NCBI GenBank assembly: GCA_940337035.1
Contig: CALNHX010000273.1
Location: 186,001-250,000, forward strand
Direction: 5' to 3'
Source of the DNA: Agriotes lineatus
Taxonomy: Eukaryota > Arthropoda > Insecta > Coleoptera > Elateridae
DNA length: 64,000 bases
The notes beneath the pieces were generated by a model. The model was not told the origin of the DNA and ran no database searches. It worked only from the letters and a program-made list of their open reading frames with translations. The position numbers and the translations under genes were made by a program. Positions 10,426 through 22,700 of the stretch are shown here, piece by piece. How positions within the stretch are numbered: position 1 is the stretch's first letter; every line of letters begins with the position of its first letter.

Positions 10426-11085
10426 AACAGACCAAGGACAATAAAAACCAATCATTAATTCCCCATAATGGAGCATCTGTGGGTAAGTCAGATTAATCTT
10501 CAGCACAGCAGGGGCATTACGGCAGAGTCTTTAATTTAAGAATTGTATATTTACAGGAATGGAGTTAAGGGACTAGGTGTAGCCAACTATGTAGTTGGAA
10601 AGGAGGTGGAAAAATCGATCCAGGAACTGTCTTATGGTATCCAGGCATTTTGGCATGGTACCATTACTGCAGCTGGAAACCACTGAAGTCATCCTGGAGC
10701 ATCAAGTAGGTGGAATTAATTATAATGTAGTAGCAGAACGCGAATACTTTTCCGCGTTTTTATTACCCTTCTTAGGGCTGTAGCTCTCTTAAAGTGCATT
10801 TCATACGAACTTCTTGTCTGATTTTGCCGAGTACTATACACTCCAAACACATTTTATAAAAAGTGACATTAATATGGTGTCGGATAGAATTGAAAGAATG
10901 TAATCTGATTAATACCATGAATTTTACTGAAGTGATAGAAAAGAAGCAATAATAATAGATAAACTACGAGGAGTGTTTGATAGATTCCCAGAATGATGTT
11001 TTTAAATGAAATTTATTTGAATAATTACAAAGATTATTTTTTAAGCAGTCCTATCAGCCAATAGTAATGAGAAATAAATTCAAAT
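10426..11085. other. no gene recognised
   Basis: The first 350 bases keep the higher GC content of the preceding ORF and may be its 3' flank. After about 10800 the sequence returns to AT-rich and featureless. Confidence 0.4.
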
Positions 11086-11175
11086 CGACCAATAGCATCA
11101 AAATTACACTGACTATTTGCTAGTAGCATCAAAATTACACTGACTATTTGCTAGTAGTAAATTACAGCGACTATT
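11086..11175. repeat. short tandem repeat, about 33-bp unit
   Basis: AGCATCAAAATTACACTGAC followed by TATTTGCTAGT occurs twice in full, with a third, diverged unit after it. Confidence 0.85.
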
Positions 11176-11311
11176 TTTTCACATACCATTCAAATCGTTC
11201 TTCTGCTGTAACACAACTAGTTAAAAGTGAAGTAGGTGAGCAGGAGTTGTTAAAAATAACAGGACACTCATCTCGAAGCTCCATCAAACCTAATCTACAA
11301 CTTGAACTGCT

Positions 11312-11508
11312 TAAAAAATAATCACGCCGAATTACATTCGTGGTAATAATTTTTTTTATAATTTTAACTAGATTAGCACTCATCTTTGTTGCTATTAAGA
11401 AATCTCACTTCGTCCACTCGTGAGATTTCTTAATAGCAACAAAGATTCGTGAATCTAGTTAAAATTATCAAAAAATTATCACCACTTATGTAATTACTGT
11501 TGATTATT
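11312..11508. repeat. foldback MITE with nearly touching arms
   Basis: The inner arms around 11385-11450 contain CTTTGTTGCTATTAAGAAAT and its exact reverse complement, separated only by about 15 bp centred near 11418. Outer parts (ATAATTTTAACTAGATT and complement) pair with more mismatches. The RNA or single strand would form a long hairpin. Confidence 0.8.
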
Positions 11509-12066
11509 ATTGAATTGTATTGACTATTCAACTCACCCCCTTCATGTTAACTATTAAACCAATCATAATTTAGTATTTTTGTTATTTGCACCAATCAGCG
11601 TAACAATTCAATTCACGTGACATCTGTCAAAAAGTGAACAATGAAAATCCAGAATTTGATGTTTCTTGACCAATAAAAAAAATATCAGTGGATATATCTT
11701 TTCAACCACTTGGACGCGAATCCCCTTCTTGCAGGCCTCTGGCGGTGATACCCATACTGACCGGTTATTCCCGCGCTAAAACTGCATTGTTTGCGCATTG
11801 TTTCACGCACTAGTAGCACACCGCACTTATAGTCATTGATTGGGCATACATTAAATATCACTCTATAGTACTAAACTACGTACATAAATACAAGAGCACT
11901 TACTGTCAGGCTTCATTGCTAATTATTATATAATGAAAAGATATAATTTGAATAAATACAGGTGGCACAAATTGAGTCGTTTCAACTTAGGATCGCAATT
12001 AATCGCACCTAAGCGCAATGGACATTTTTGATACCACAGCAAAAATATTCGACATAACTTTGACTA
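11509..12066. other. no gene recognised
   Basis: No coherent frame. It ends at the hAT target duplication. It could contain an upstream exon of the second hAT gene that resumes at 15219, but I found no BED finger here. Confidence 0.4.
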
Positions 12067-12074
12067 CTCATGGT

Positions 12075-15000
12075 CAGACCTGGGCCGAGTACTGCATAAA
12101 GTTACTCACGAGTTTTTTTTGAGAGTACTCGATGAAAGTAATCATGAGTACAACGTTTCGAGTACTTATTAGTTAAACACATACGAGTAACGAGTAGTAC
12201 TCGCAACTCGTGGTCCAAAATTACGAGTACAGCATACGAGTACTTTTACCTGACAGTAACAGGTGACAGCTAAAATTAATAGATTTCAGTTAAAAGAATG
12301 CCAAACAACATTTCGACAATATTTAAAAACTATTTAGTCGCCATGTTTATTTTGACTTGAACAAGTAGGAAAAAAGAAACATTTAAGCAAATAAGCTAGT
12401 CATGAAAGGTTATAATTTTATAAAAGATAAAGATGTGTATTCTACAATACAAAATGCAATCTACACTAGAAACGGCCACAGTAGGTTAGGTCTACCGTGT
12501 GTGTAAAAAACAAAGTTATTCTAATAATAAAGATAAAACATAAAAATACGCAAAGCAAAACTTATTAAATGTTGCATGCAAAAAGAATATTACAGATGAT
12601 TTTTAATAGTACTAGTTCAAAATGTATGTCAGATAGTGCACTCCTTCTTGGACTGTTGATAATAGTGGGAAAGAAAACAGCCTCTCTACAGGTGCAGATG
12701 AAGGCAGAGGCGTATTGAACTTAATAAACACTTTTTTTATTAGCTGATAATCATTTAACATTTCTAAGCTACTTCTTGTGTCATTAATATACCTTAGATA
12801 TTCTAATTCAGATTTATTCTCGTTAAACATTTTAGCATCACCATTTGCACTGTCAAGATTGACGTCAGCGAAAACACGAACATTTTCATTTTCACCAAAA
12901 TCAAAAAATGTATCTTGAACGTCTATTTCATATTCCGCTATATTCGTCGGTTCTTCTTCAACCAATTTATTTAATTCACTGATCACTAATTGTTGGATAG
13001 ATGCCAAAGACGTTTCTTTATTGCAGCATTTTTAAATTATATTAAACCAACGGACCTTAAATTGAGGGTGTACAACCGCAGCAACGACAGCATTATTTAC
13101 CTTTTTCCCAAGCGTAAAGAAAGCAGCAAACCTGGTTTGAAGTCCATCTAGGGAACCCCTAACTAATGGTGTAGCAAATTTGAAATTCTTTACTAACAGC
13201 TTTTCGAGCTTATTCTTCAAAGTCGCTAAGCATGGAATCAACATGCGGTAGAAAGTATTATCCTCTCCTTGTAACACGTCCAAAGTTGCTGCCATTGGAT
13301 CCATAATTTCAGTATATTCTACGAGATATAGCAACTCATTTGCAGTAAAACTATTTTTTAATCCAAAATCTGTTTTACTGAGTCATAGTATGAGTTCCAA
13401 CACGTTATCGAGGGGTAAAGAGTGTGACCCACAGTATCCTTGATTATTTCTGCTAATTTTGGTAATGATTCCTTTTTCCATAATAATGTACATTTACACA
13501 TAGCCTGCATGTGTCTGGAGCTTAATGACACATTTGATTTAATTACTTTATTACAGTCAGTGGTACAAAGTAAATTAATTGTGTGACTGGCGCATCTAAA
13601 ATGAACTGGCAATCTGCAAATGGTATTAGCATTATCTGTTTCATCATCACTATCAATGCTGATGAAAGTTATTTCTTCAGTGTCTTCATCACTACTGTCA
13701 AACGTATTTTCATCGGTGTCATCTATTTCAGAAGAATACATATAAATAGAATTGTCATCTACAAGTGTTTGTTGGGGTAATACTACACAAAACTCTTTAA
13801 ATGCCTTCACAAAGTTTGTCTGTAACTGTAGCTATTATTTTGTCGTTCTCTATGCCATACTTGGTATGTACATCTTCTAGCTTGTAGGCAATTCTGGCAT
13901 ACGAGTGTGTACCTTTGAGTCGCTGGCAAGCTAAAGCCACCGAATGACATTTCAGGTTATTATCTATCCAGTGGCAAGTGACCCCGAAAAAACTCTTTCT
14001 CTTACCTGACCAAATATCCGCAGTCGTGCAAATATATGAAACGCTTCTTAAATCTATTTTAATTTTAGATTGCCTTTCATGAAAAGTTTCACCAGTTGGT
14101 CAAGTAAGAGTTCTTCTAGAAACTAGATCTAAATTGAAACCTTCAAACAATGCTTTAAAGCTGGGATGCTCCACAATGGATAACGGAGATATAGTGCCTA
14201 CCACAAATTTAATGATTCTGTTTTCAAAAATGTTCTGATTGTATTTTTGTTGCACATTTGACGTAAATCATGTCATTAACGTTTGTTTTTGTTTGCTAGT
14301 GGATGGACTTGGGTCCTTCCAAAAATCGTCTGCTTGAAGTTGGATGTCTATTTTTTTAGAAACTTGTTTCTGCTTCTTGTATTCTAGATATTTTGTATAC
14401 TTATTTGAGTGCACCTTTCTTAGATGTTTGATGAAGTTTGTTGTGGTTATTGCGGATTCTTTAATTGTAGGTGTTTTTGGCATACAACTTTGACACATCG
14501 TGTTTTTCTAGGTGCCTTTGAACATACATTTGTGGATGCATTTGAAGTGATTTTTGTAGATGACTTTGAAGTGAGCCTTAAACCTTTTTTTCCACTGTTC
14601 TGATAATCACTGCCACTTTACTGGCGTTAGTTTTAGCACTTGTTGATGGCCGGGGTGGCACATATTCTGCGTCTGAATCTGTAGAATATGGTTCGCACAA
14701 AGAAGCAGAACTGTTACTATCAGTCTCAGACATGATAAAGTTTTTTTTCACACAAATCTAACAATAATGCACTTCAAGCAAGCCAACTGCTACTGGGACA
14801 CTGACACTGTGGGCATGTCAATCTGTAACTGGCCTTAATGGGAATGAATAATAAATTAAATCCCCGTTTAATTTGTATGTAGACAGGAGAATCACAGTTT
14901 TATATATACAAGAAATCAAATATTTAGCTTCAACTGGTTTTGTATCTAATGTCCGAGTTAGGAGAATCACATACTCGCAAAAATACTCTAAATTCATTGA

Positions 15001-15140
15001 GTACTTATTACGAGTACTTGCGATAATTATCACGAGTACGAGTATCAACAAACACAAGTACTCATGAGTACTGTGAACTGAGTACTTACAGTACTCGAGT
15101 ACAAATTTAAAGAAAAGTATTGAGTACTTGCCCAGGACTG
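12075..15140 (-). mobile_element. hAT transposon with perfect 8-bp target duplication
   Basis: The octamer CTCATGGT lies directly outside both ends (12067-12074 and 15141-15148). The ends are CAGACCTGGGCCGAGTAC on the left and, as reverse complement, CAGTCCTGGGCAAGTACT on the right. About 170 bp inside each end is packed with GAGTAC / ACGAGTA motifs in both orientations, probably transposase binding sites. The element is 3066 bp and carries one decayed transposase gene on minus. It sits 78 bp before the first recognisable part of the second hAT gene at 15219. Confidence 0.9.
12612..14731 (-). pseudogene. hAT transposase (BED zinc finger, DDE, hAT C-terminal dimerisation), broken
   Basis: The first ATG is at 14731-14729 (MSETDSNSSAS). 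A BED-type finger follows at about 14500-14400 (CQSC, then NFIKHLRKVH). The central part includes ICTTADIWSGKRKSFFGVT, the start of the RNase H-like core, then ATVTDNFVKAFKEF and HFRCASHTINL. The C-terminus at 12700-12650 reads NTPLPSSAPVERLFSF, the hAT dimerisation motif. The frame is broken by shifts near 14570, an in-frame stop near 14103, and shifts near 13350 and 13030. It is a recent but inactive copy of the ZBED/Ac-like type. Confidence 0.85.
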
Positions 15141-15218
15141 CTCATGGTATTATAAGTGACAGATATTTAAAAAAATTTACTTTACTAGATTATCTTATTT
15201 ATATTTGTCTATTTCTAG

Positions 15219-17186
15219 AATTTCCAGTCTAATAATAAGATTACATCGTTTTTTGATTCGGTTGATACCAATTCGAAGGAAAAACTTGATCGAGCTTTAG
15301 CTAGAGCCATTTTTAGTGGTACAATCCCATTTTTATTTATAGAAAACACACATTTTCTTAATTTTCTGCAGCTAATTAGACCGTCATATCAACCTCCTTC
15401 ACGATTAATGCTGTCAACAGTATTATTAAATAACGAATTCAATTTGATTCAGCAGTGCATGAAAACTAAAATTAATAGCGCTGATTCTATAACAGTTTTG
15501 AGTGATGGATGGACAGATGTAAATGGCGTGTCTTTAATAAATATAATATTTGCTACTCCCGAGCCAGTATTCATTAAATGCATAGACTCAAAAATTGAAC
15601 GGCATACAGCAGAATATATTTGCTCTGTTATTGACGAAGTAATAAACGATGCAGGTTGTGGGAAGGTTCATGCAGTGTGTACCGATAATGCACCTACAAT
15701 GCGAGCTGCATGGAATCTACTTAAAGAAAAACATCCTCATTTAACTGTTTATGGCTGTGCAGCCCATTCCTTTAATCTTTTTGCAAAAGATATTTGCTAG
15801 TTAGCATTTACATCACCTGTAATAGCCAAAGCAAAAAAAGTTGTACAGTTTTTAAAAATAAACATTTCGAAAAAATTCAAAAAGAGCAAATGGGAAATGA
15901 AATTGCACTTCAAACTCCAGTCGACACCAGCTGGAGCTATGTCGATCAATTCTTGGGAAGTCTGTTGAAAAACAAGGACTACATTCAAGCAGCTGTTTTT
16001 GACAAAAATATATCGATAATACCTGAAGTGAAACAAATTAAAACTATTGTACTAGACTACAATTTTTGGACAAGAGTAGCTAATTGTTGTACATTATTAC
16101 GTCCAGTTTCAAATGCTATCATAAAAATAGAAGGAGATAAGTATGTTACAATGCCCTACGTATTTAATGCTTTACTGGAAATTCAAGAAGGGGTTAACAA
16201 AGCAAGTAATTTTTTACTAGCCCAAGAAAAGAATAATGTTCAAAAAATTTTAGAAAATAGGACCAGTTTTTTAATGCATGATGTACATTTAGCTGCTTAT
16301 TTACTACATCCTCAATTAAAAGGTGAAAAGTTCAATGATAGTCAAATGACAAATGCCATAACATTTATTTTAAAATTAAGTGAAGACATGGGATATGATA
16401 AAAGCAATGTATTAAATGAAATTGTAAATTACAACGCAAAAAGTGAATTATGGAAAGAACAGCTAATATGGGATGCAGCCAGCTGTAGTGATCCCACATC
16501 TTGGTGGAAGGGAATGTGTAAAAATTAAAAACTTTCTAATATTGCAGTTAGAATTTTGAACTTTCCAGCTAGCAGTGCTAGTTGTGAAAGAAACTGGAAG
16601 GTGTTCTCTTCTATTAAGACAAAGAAAAGAAACCGATTGACTGTTGAAAGAACCGAAAAACTTGTAGCGGTTAAGTGCAACTTGAATTTGCTATCACCCC
16701 AAAGATTTAAAAAAAATCAATGTGACAGCAAACTTGCAAATTGAAAATAGTAACTTGGCTGAAATTCAAGATATTAATGAAAGTTTTGCAGAAGACAAAA
16801 TGGACACTGATAATTCGGATTCAGAAAATAGAGACTTTGATTACAACACTGAGGACCTAGTTGAAGATGACACAGATTGTGATTACGAGGAGTCTGATAA
16901 CGAAAGTAACAGTGAATCTGCTATTGACTATGCCACTGTTGAATTCAATAATAATAATAAACACGACTATGAAAATGTTAAGAGTGAAAATAAAAATCAA
17001 GAAATTTATGAAATAACAATAGAAGATGAAGATTGTCAAGAAGGTCAAAACATTGAAGTAAATCATGAAACTAATAATGAAAACCAGGAAGCAAGACCGA
17101 GAATTTTGTATTTGAAAAATGGTTTTAAAATGGAAGAAAAACTGAAAAACATAAGAAAACTACAAATATATAATACTGTTGATTGA
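15219..17186 (+). pseudogene. second hAT transposase (DUF659 type), broken
   Basis: Coding similarity starts right after a splice-acceptor-like TTTCTAG (15212-15218), so an upstream exon with the BED finger is probably missing or out of sight. It then reads DSITVLSDGWTDVNGVSLIN, VHAVCTDNAPTMRAAW and VYGCAAHSFNL, the DUF659/hAT core. Breaks: TAG at about 15798, a frameshift near 15860, and TAA at 16526-16528 just before the hAT C-terminal part NFPASSASCERNWKVFSSI. An acidic tail (16722-17186) lies in another frame. AATAAA at about 17190 could be the poly(A) signal. It is unrelated in sequence to the hAT at 12075-15140. Confidence 0.8.
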
Positions 17187-17763
17187 TCAATAAAATTATA
17201 AAATTTGGTGGTATCATTTATTAGAGGTTTTTTTTACTTTCTGTCTTTTTCAGATTAAATTATTCAATTATTGATGACTTAATTGTTTTTTAATATTATT
17301 ACTATTATCAATATTAGTCATATTACCCATCATTTTGAAGCTTATGACATAAGTAATTGAACCACACTGGTTTTAGCAATTTTTAAAAATGACCTTAAAT
17401 ATCCGGGTCAATTACCGTTCACATTAAATGGTCACTTACCACAAAAATAAATGACCGGTCATATTACAACAATATAAAAATTACATAAAAGTAAATAAAC
17501 ATGACTGGTTATCAACAACGCCCAACAATAACATAACTGAACACAGCTACAGCCTGGGAACTATGCACTAATGCTAATGGCGTCGCAGTCTTGTCAGATG
17601 GGAGGGTAAATCCTATTTTGGAGAGATTTTAATCTGGATAGTAATTTAGTTCAGTTTATTATTTGCTTAATTTTTGGATTAGTTTTTTGGCAAAATGATT
17701 AAAAATTGATTTTGCCAAGTACTACTGCAATTAGACAACAGAAATAAATACTAAAATGTCACT

Positions 17764-17767
<4 letters not shown>
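17187..17767. other. no gene; 3' flank of the hAT relic
   Basis: AT-rich, with short palindromic ATGACCGGTCAT-like words near 17445. No coding frame supported. Confidence 0.4.
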
Positions 17768-17802
<35 letters not shown>

Positions 17803-17975
17803 AACCATACGTTGTGACTTCCAAAGTATATATATACAAAACGCTGTGGCTTCATATATAACGTTATGACTTCCGTTTTCGGAAGTCACAACGTTTTCCC
17901 TTGTAATTCGAAATTTTAGCAATAGAGGTGGTGCTATACTCAAATCCAAATTTTTTACTGGAAGTCACAATGACC
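17768..17975. repeat. TA run plus array of GGAAGTCACAAC motifs (left)
   Basis: A TA dinucleotide run (17768-17797) is followed by several copies of GGAAGTCACAACG in both orientations: about 17804-17815 (minus), a palindrome at about 17864-17896, and a variant GGAAGTCACAATG at about 17959. The same motif and another TA run occur at 26940-27204, on the far side of the recombinase gene. Confidence 0.65.
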
Positions 17976-19791
17976 ATATTTATCCGCAATTCAATCTTTT
18001 AGTTCAAGTGTATACCATGGCGCTGGCGTAGCTTTAGTGCAGTAACATGCTCAGCGCGTTATTACTTCCACTATTTGCCAGGCAGTTTAATTATGCATGT
18101 TATCGCTGTTTCAATTTATTGGCAACGTCGCGAAAGCAATTAGATTAAACTGGTATATTTTTAAAAGATTCTGACTGTAGGAATTACGGATGTTGCTCGG
18201 TAAATTTGAAAACTGATTTAGGAAAATATGAGTTTCCACAATACTGTGAATGAATTGAAGTTTTTGGAGGTATAAGTCCTGGTTTGGCATAACGATCCAT
18301 ACTTCTATTTTGCGTATTAATTATATTAACACTTATTTATTTAGAATCTACTTGGTGCGTGGAGAAAAATATTAAAATAATAAATAACTTTTAATGAGTA
18401 ATATATTTGTTTCTATTCAGTAGCACTTATTCTACTTATTACTTCACTTGCACAGAAAATTGACAAATTACAATCATTCTGATTTAATAACAGAGTTCAG
18501 TTTGCTTTGTTTCTGTCCTTGATTCTTATCAAAATATAGTGTCCGCTTGAGATAAATCGCAAGGTACGCATTACTTCTGTGTAAGAGTGGTCTCATGTTT
18601 CCGTAGGCAGTGACCTCACAAAAAATGCTACTATCCTCGTTTATCCTGAAGGTTTCTCAATAATCTTTGCTTATGTGTGTAATAAAAAATGCTTGGCCCT
18701 TAAAATTTATATTTACCCACATCATTTTCATTTTCGTGCTGCTGTGATTGTGAACGTTCCGACTTCCACTAAAGTGAATTCTAACTGGATACGGAACCAC
18801 GTTCTAGAGGTCATTATCTAGTCTTCTTGGCTAATAGCGAAGGTAAGAAAAATTAATTTCAGTTGAAATAAAAGCATATGTATCATTTTCAGCTAATAAC
18901 ATTATCCCCGAATTCCATGTGCAAAATTACACAAAATGTTCCACCATGCATGACGGGGAATAACCCATTTCCTAAAATTATTGCAAATAATGATTAATAT
19001 TTAATGATTTTCATCGTGTTCTGCTTTACATGCTAGTATTAAAAAACAAAAATACAATTTCGTTTTACCGAAATTTTACAGATTTGCCTATTAATACTTA
19101 TAGAAAGAAAAACGTTGCACGTGTATTAATTGTCTATCTATAACAATAACCTAACATTAGAAACAAAATTAAATAAACGCAGTTTTTTATACACCTTGTA
19201 ATAGAAACAGCCACATTAATATTTTCCTACATATGGGCAATTGTAGCAATTTTTATGAAGAATTTTGATAATATTTAGCGAACTAAACAACTGATGGGTG
19301 CATAATAATGACAGTTAATTTGTTAGTTCTCGTTATTAAGTAGTTTTACAGTGTATTTTAGAAATTCGAGATAGTGTAGATTATTTGCAACAAAAGTCTT
19401 TTGCGTTTATTAAAACCTTGACAAAAAGCATAGTACGTAATTAGGAAAATTATGCAATATTGTTTTTGCTAAAACATCATAATGTTGCAATATACCTGCC
19501 ACTTTTTATGTCGGGTGTACAATTTGTTGTTTCCAAGAGCAACAAATTTAAATTTGACAGTTAGATTTAGTAAAACACTGATATCTGTGTAATTATTTTA
19601 TCAACATCGTTTACTTTGACTGTCATTCAGATTTTTACAGAAAATGAGCATGTGTGCTACATAGGTTGGACTAAATTAGATGGGATTTGACAATATTGCG
19701 TAACTCTCATAATATGTACATCAAGTTAGTATTTGCAAAATCGTTTCATTACAATTCATTTGATTTTTTAGCAAATAAACGGAAAACACGT
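17976..19791. other. upstream region of the recombinase gene; 5' exon not resolved
   Basis: No long frame. Two possible leader exons end at donor-like sites (GAG|GTATAAG near 18270 and GAAG|GTAAGAA near 18841), but phases do not let me attach them with confidence. A splice-acceptor-like TTTTTTAG at 19765-19771 lies directly before exon 1 of the model, so transcription probably starts further upstream. Confidence 0.35.
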
Positions 19792-22700
19792 ATGAAAATA
19801 AATACGCCAGAAAAAGACAACACTCATAATACAAAAGCTGAAAACACAGAACATGCAATGAGGTTTCGAAAAACTCGGGTAAGTAGTGTATTATATGCAA
19901 GGGTAATATCGCAAGAGCTGAAGACCTTTTCGTTTTCCACGCAAATTTAATTACAATATTCTTTCGCAAAAAAAAACTTGTCGAAAATTCAATCCTGAAA
20001 AATGTTTTACGAGAATCAAAACCAATAGTCTAAGTACATACCCGTGACTAAAATAGTGCCCCGAATAATCGTTATAATAAAACTCGAATTTTCTTCAGTT
20101 CTTTCTAAAGTGATACCCTGGGTACGAAAATGGCCGTTGGTTCGTTAATAATTGGACTTCTAATGCAGAGATAGCTTGTGTGGACATCCGAAAACATAAA
20201 TAATTGTTGGTGCCAGAAAATGTGGGGACGGCTATCTCCCAGCGGGTAACTTTTAAAGGGGTTAAAAATATTTATTTTTCATAATAACATGGTATCTAAA
20301 AAATGTCATCTTAAACACGTTTTTGTAAAGAAATATTGCTCTTAAATACTTAATTAACCATAATATCCCCAGAATGAGTATATGTGATTTTTAAACATTA
20401 GCCGCGTCTCAGGGGTGAAATGCATTTAGACACATGGCTAGCTATCTTGTAAAACGTAAAATCGTGCTTCTGTCAATGGTCAATAGAATATTGTCTCTCT
20501 ATAAAATACTTTGTAGGATTGGATTGATAATAGTAAATTTGATGAACGGCCTTCAGAATTTACACGTAGCCCAAATGATGCCGATGAAGGAACATCGCAT
20601 GGAATTGATTTAAATCGTGTAACTCTTGACAATGAAAAAATAAATACAGAACTAACATCTTTTGAAGCAAATTACACAAATTATTGTAATAGTAATTCTT
20701 ACGTATCAAATGTTTTGTCTGTAACCAAAGGGAAAGATGGCATCTGGGAAAATTCCGAACAAACTCCTCCCCCAAAAAAAATAACAGTAGGTGATAAAGA
20801 TAGGAATTTATTTTGTTTTAAGGTTTACTTTTTAGATTTTACAAAATATGACGATATATCCCCACAAAGACCATAATAGCGATGGTGATTGTTCTTATGT
20901 ATCAGATTCAGTTTCGATGAGTATATCCAGCAGGAAAACCTTTGAATTACCTCGGGCAGAGGAAATTTCTGTAGTACGCAATAAAAATAGGAAGTTATTT
21001 TGTTTTAAGGTTTATTTTTAGATTCTACCAAACGTAGTGCAATCGCCCTCCGAAAAAAATATCAACACAACTGAAGTAGATTGGAAGGGCATTTCGTGTA
21101 ATGAAATGAATAATTTAAGCCCAGAGACTTATGCATTTCATTCAGACATTGTTGATAATAATAGTTATAGTAGAGATAAAGACCTCAAAATATTTGAAAA
21201 TTCAAGCCACACTTCCAGTGAACGGTCTAAACACTGTAGCTTTGGAGAGATTCATGACGACGTATGTGAAACGAAAACTATTGATAAACCACCTCTTGAA
21301 CTCCTGTCTGAAGAAATTAAAGTAAATACAAAGTAAAAATAGGTGAATTATTTTGTTCTAAGGCTTAGTTTTTAGATTTTACCATGCGTGATGCAATCGC
21401 CCTCCGAAAAAAATATCAATAAAACTGAAATAAACTCAAAGGACATTTCTTGTAATGAAACGAACAATTTAACGCCAGATACGTACGAATTTAATTCAGA
21501 CAGCGTTGACGATAATGATAGCAGAGACAAAGATTTCAAATTATCAGAATATCCAAGTGCCACTTCCAGCGAATCGTCTAAACACTCTGCTGCTGAAGAC
21601 ATTAATGATCTTGTATGTGAAATGAAAACTGTTGATAAACCACCTTTTCAGCGAGTACTGCCCGAAGAAATTAAGGTAAAAAATAAGAATATTACGCATA
21701 ATAAGAATAGATAATAATGTAACCCCATGGGAAATTTCTTGTACGCTAACTCACAATTTAAGACAAAAAAAATAAAAAAGACTCAAATTTAAAAAAAAAT
21801 CACATCTACTAAAGCATGCATAAGTTATTTTTTAAGCAGAGCATCATATATTTTTACATAGACAGGGTTCGTTTTCCTAGTTTCAAATATATTCTTTTCC
21901 TCTATTCTAACGAGCCCTTTCTGAAATAAAGGCAATATTAGTAAAACTAAGCGTTGTAAGTAGCAGCCTATATGGAAGAAAAATGCATTATAGTAATCTG
22001 AAACAAGTCAGGTACAATAAATGACTTATACGAAATTATATTTTATTTTGGTGCTTCTACTTTTACCTTTCGTTATTTTATTAATATTTGACCTTAATTA
22101 TCTGAAAAAAAAACTGTGATCAGGAAAACAAACTCCATCTACTTATGCAAATATCTCCCTACATAGGGTATTCCTATTAAAAACACATGTAACTTCTTGA
22201 TTCCTCTCGTACGTTGAAAATTATTGAAACTTGGAGTTGATTTTCAAAATCTATTGAGAAGAACGTGTTTTTTACTTTTTCTTGTCTTACATACATTAAC
22301 CGAGGAAAGTTAGGTGAAGCACTCTGTACATATTTCAATTATTAATAAGTTACTTATAGAATGAAAGAAGCAAAAGAAAGAAAGTCATCCATTGCCAGTA
22401 TTGTACAGAGGACATAGCGACCAAAAATTTCATGCGACATTTACAAAGAAACCACACAACTATAAAAGAAGTCGAAGATGTATTCCGATATCCTAAAAAT
22501 AGCAAAGAGAGGAAACATGCACTAGCTATGTTAAGAAATGAGACTAATTTTAATCTTTACGTAAAAGGTGTAATAAGGCCAAACCGACGATGTAATGAAT
22601 CATCAAATCAATTACCTGAAGACATTCAATATTATCCATGCGCATATTGCAAAGGGTTGTTTAAGAAGGAATATTTGAGACGACATGTAAAAACCTGCAT

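Noticed and set aside
8145..17420. A single 9-kb hAT element from the terminus at 8145 to similar sequence near 17400
   Set aside because: The right-hand match is weak (many gaps) and flanking octamers do not agree.
18228..18270. Possible first coding exon MSFHNTVNELKFLE before the recombinase gene
   Set aside because: It ends in phase 0 while the acceptor at 19772 needs phase 1; cannot be joined without guessing.
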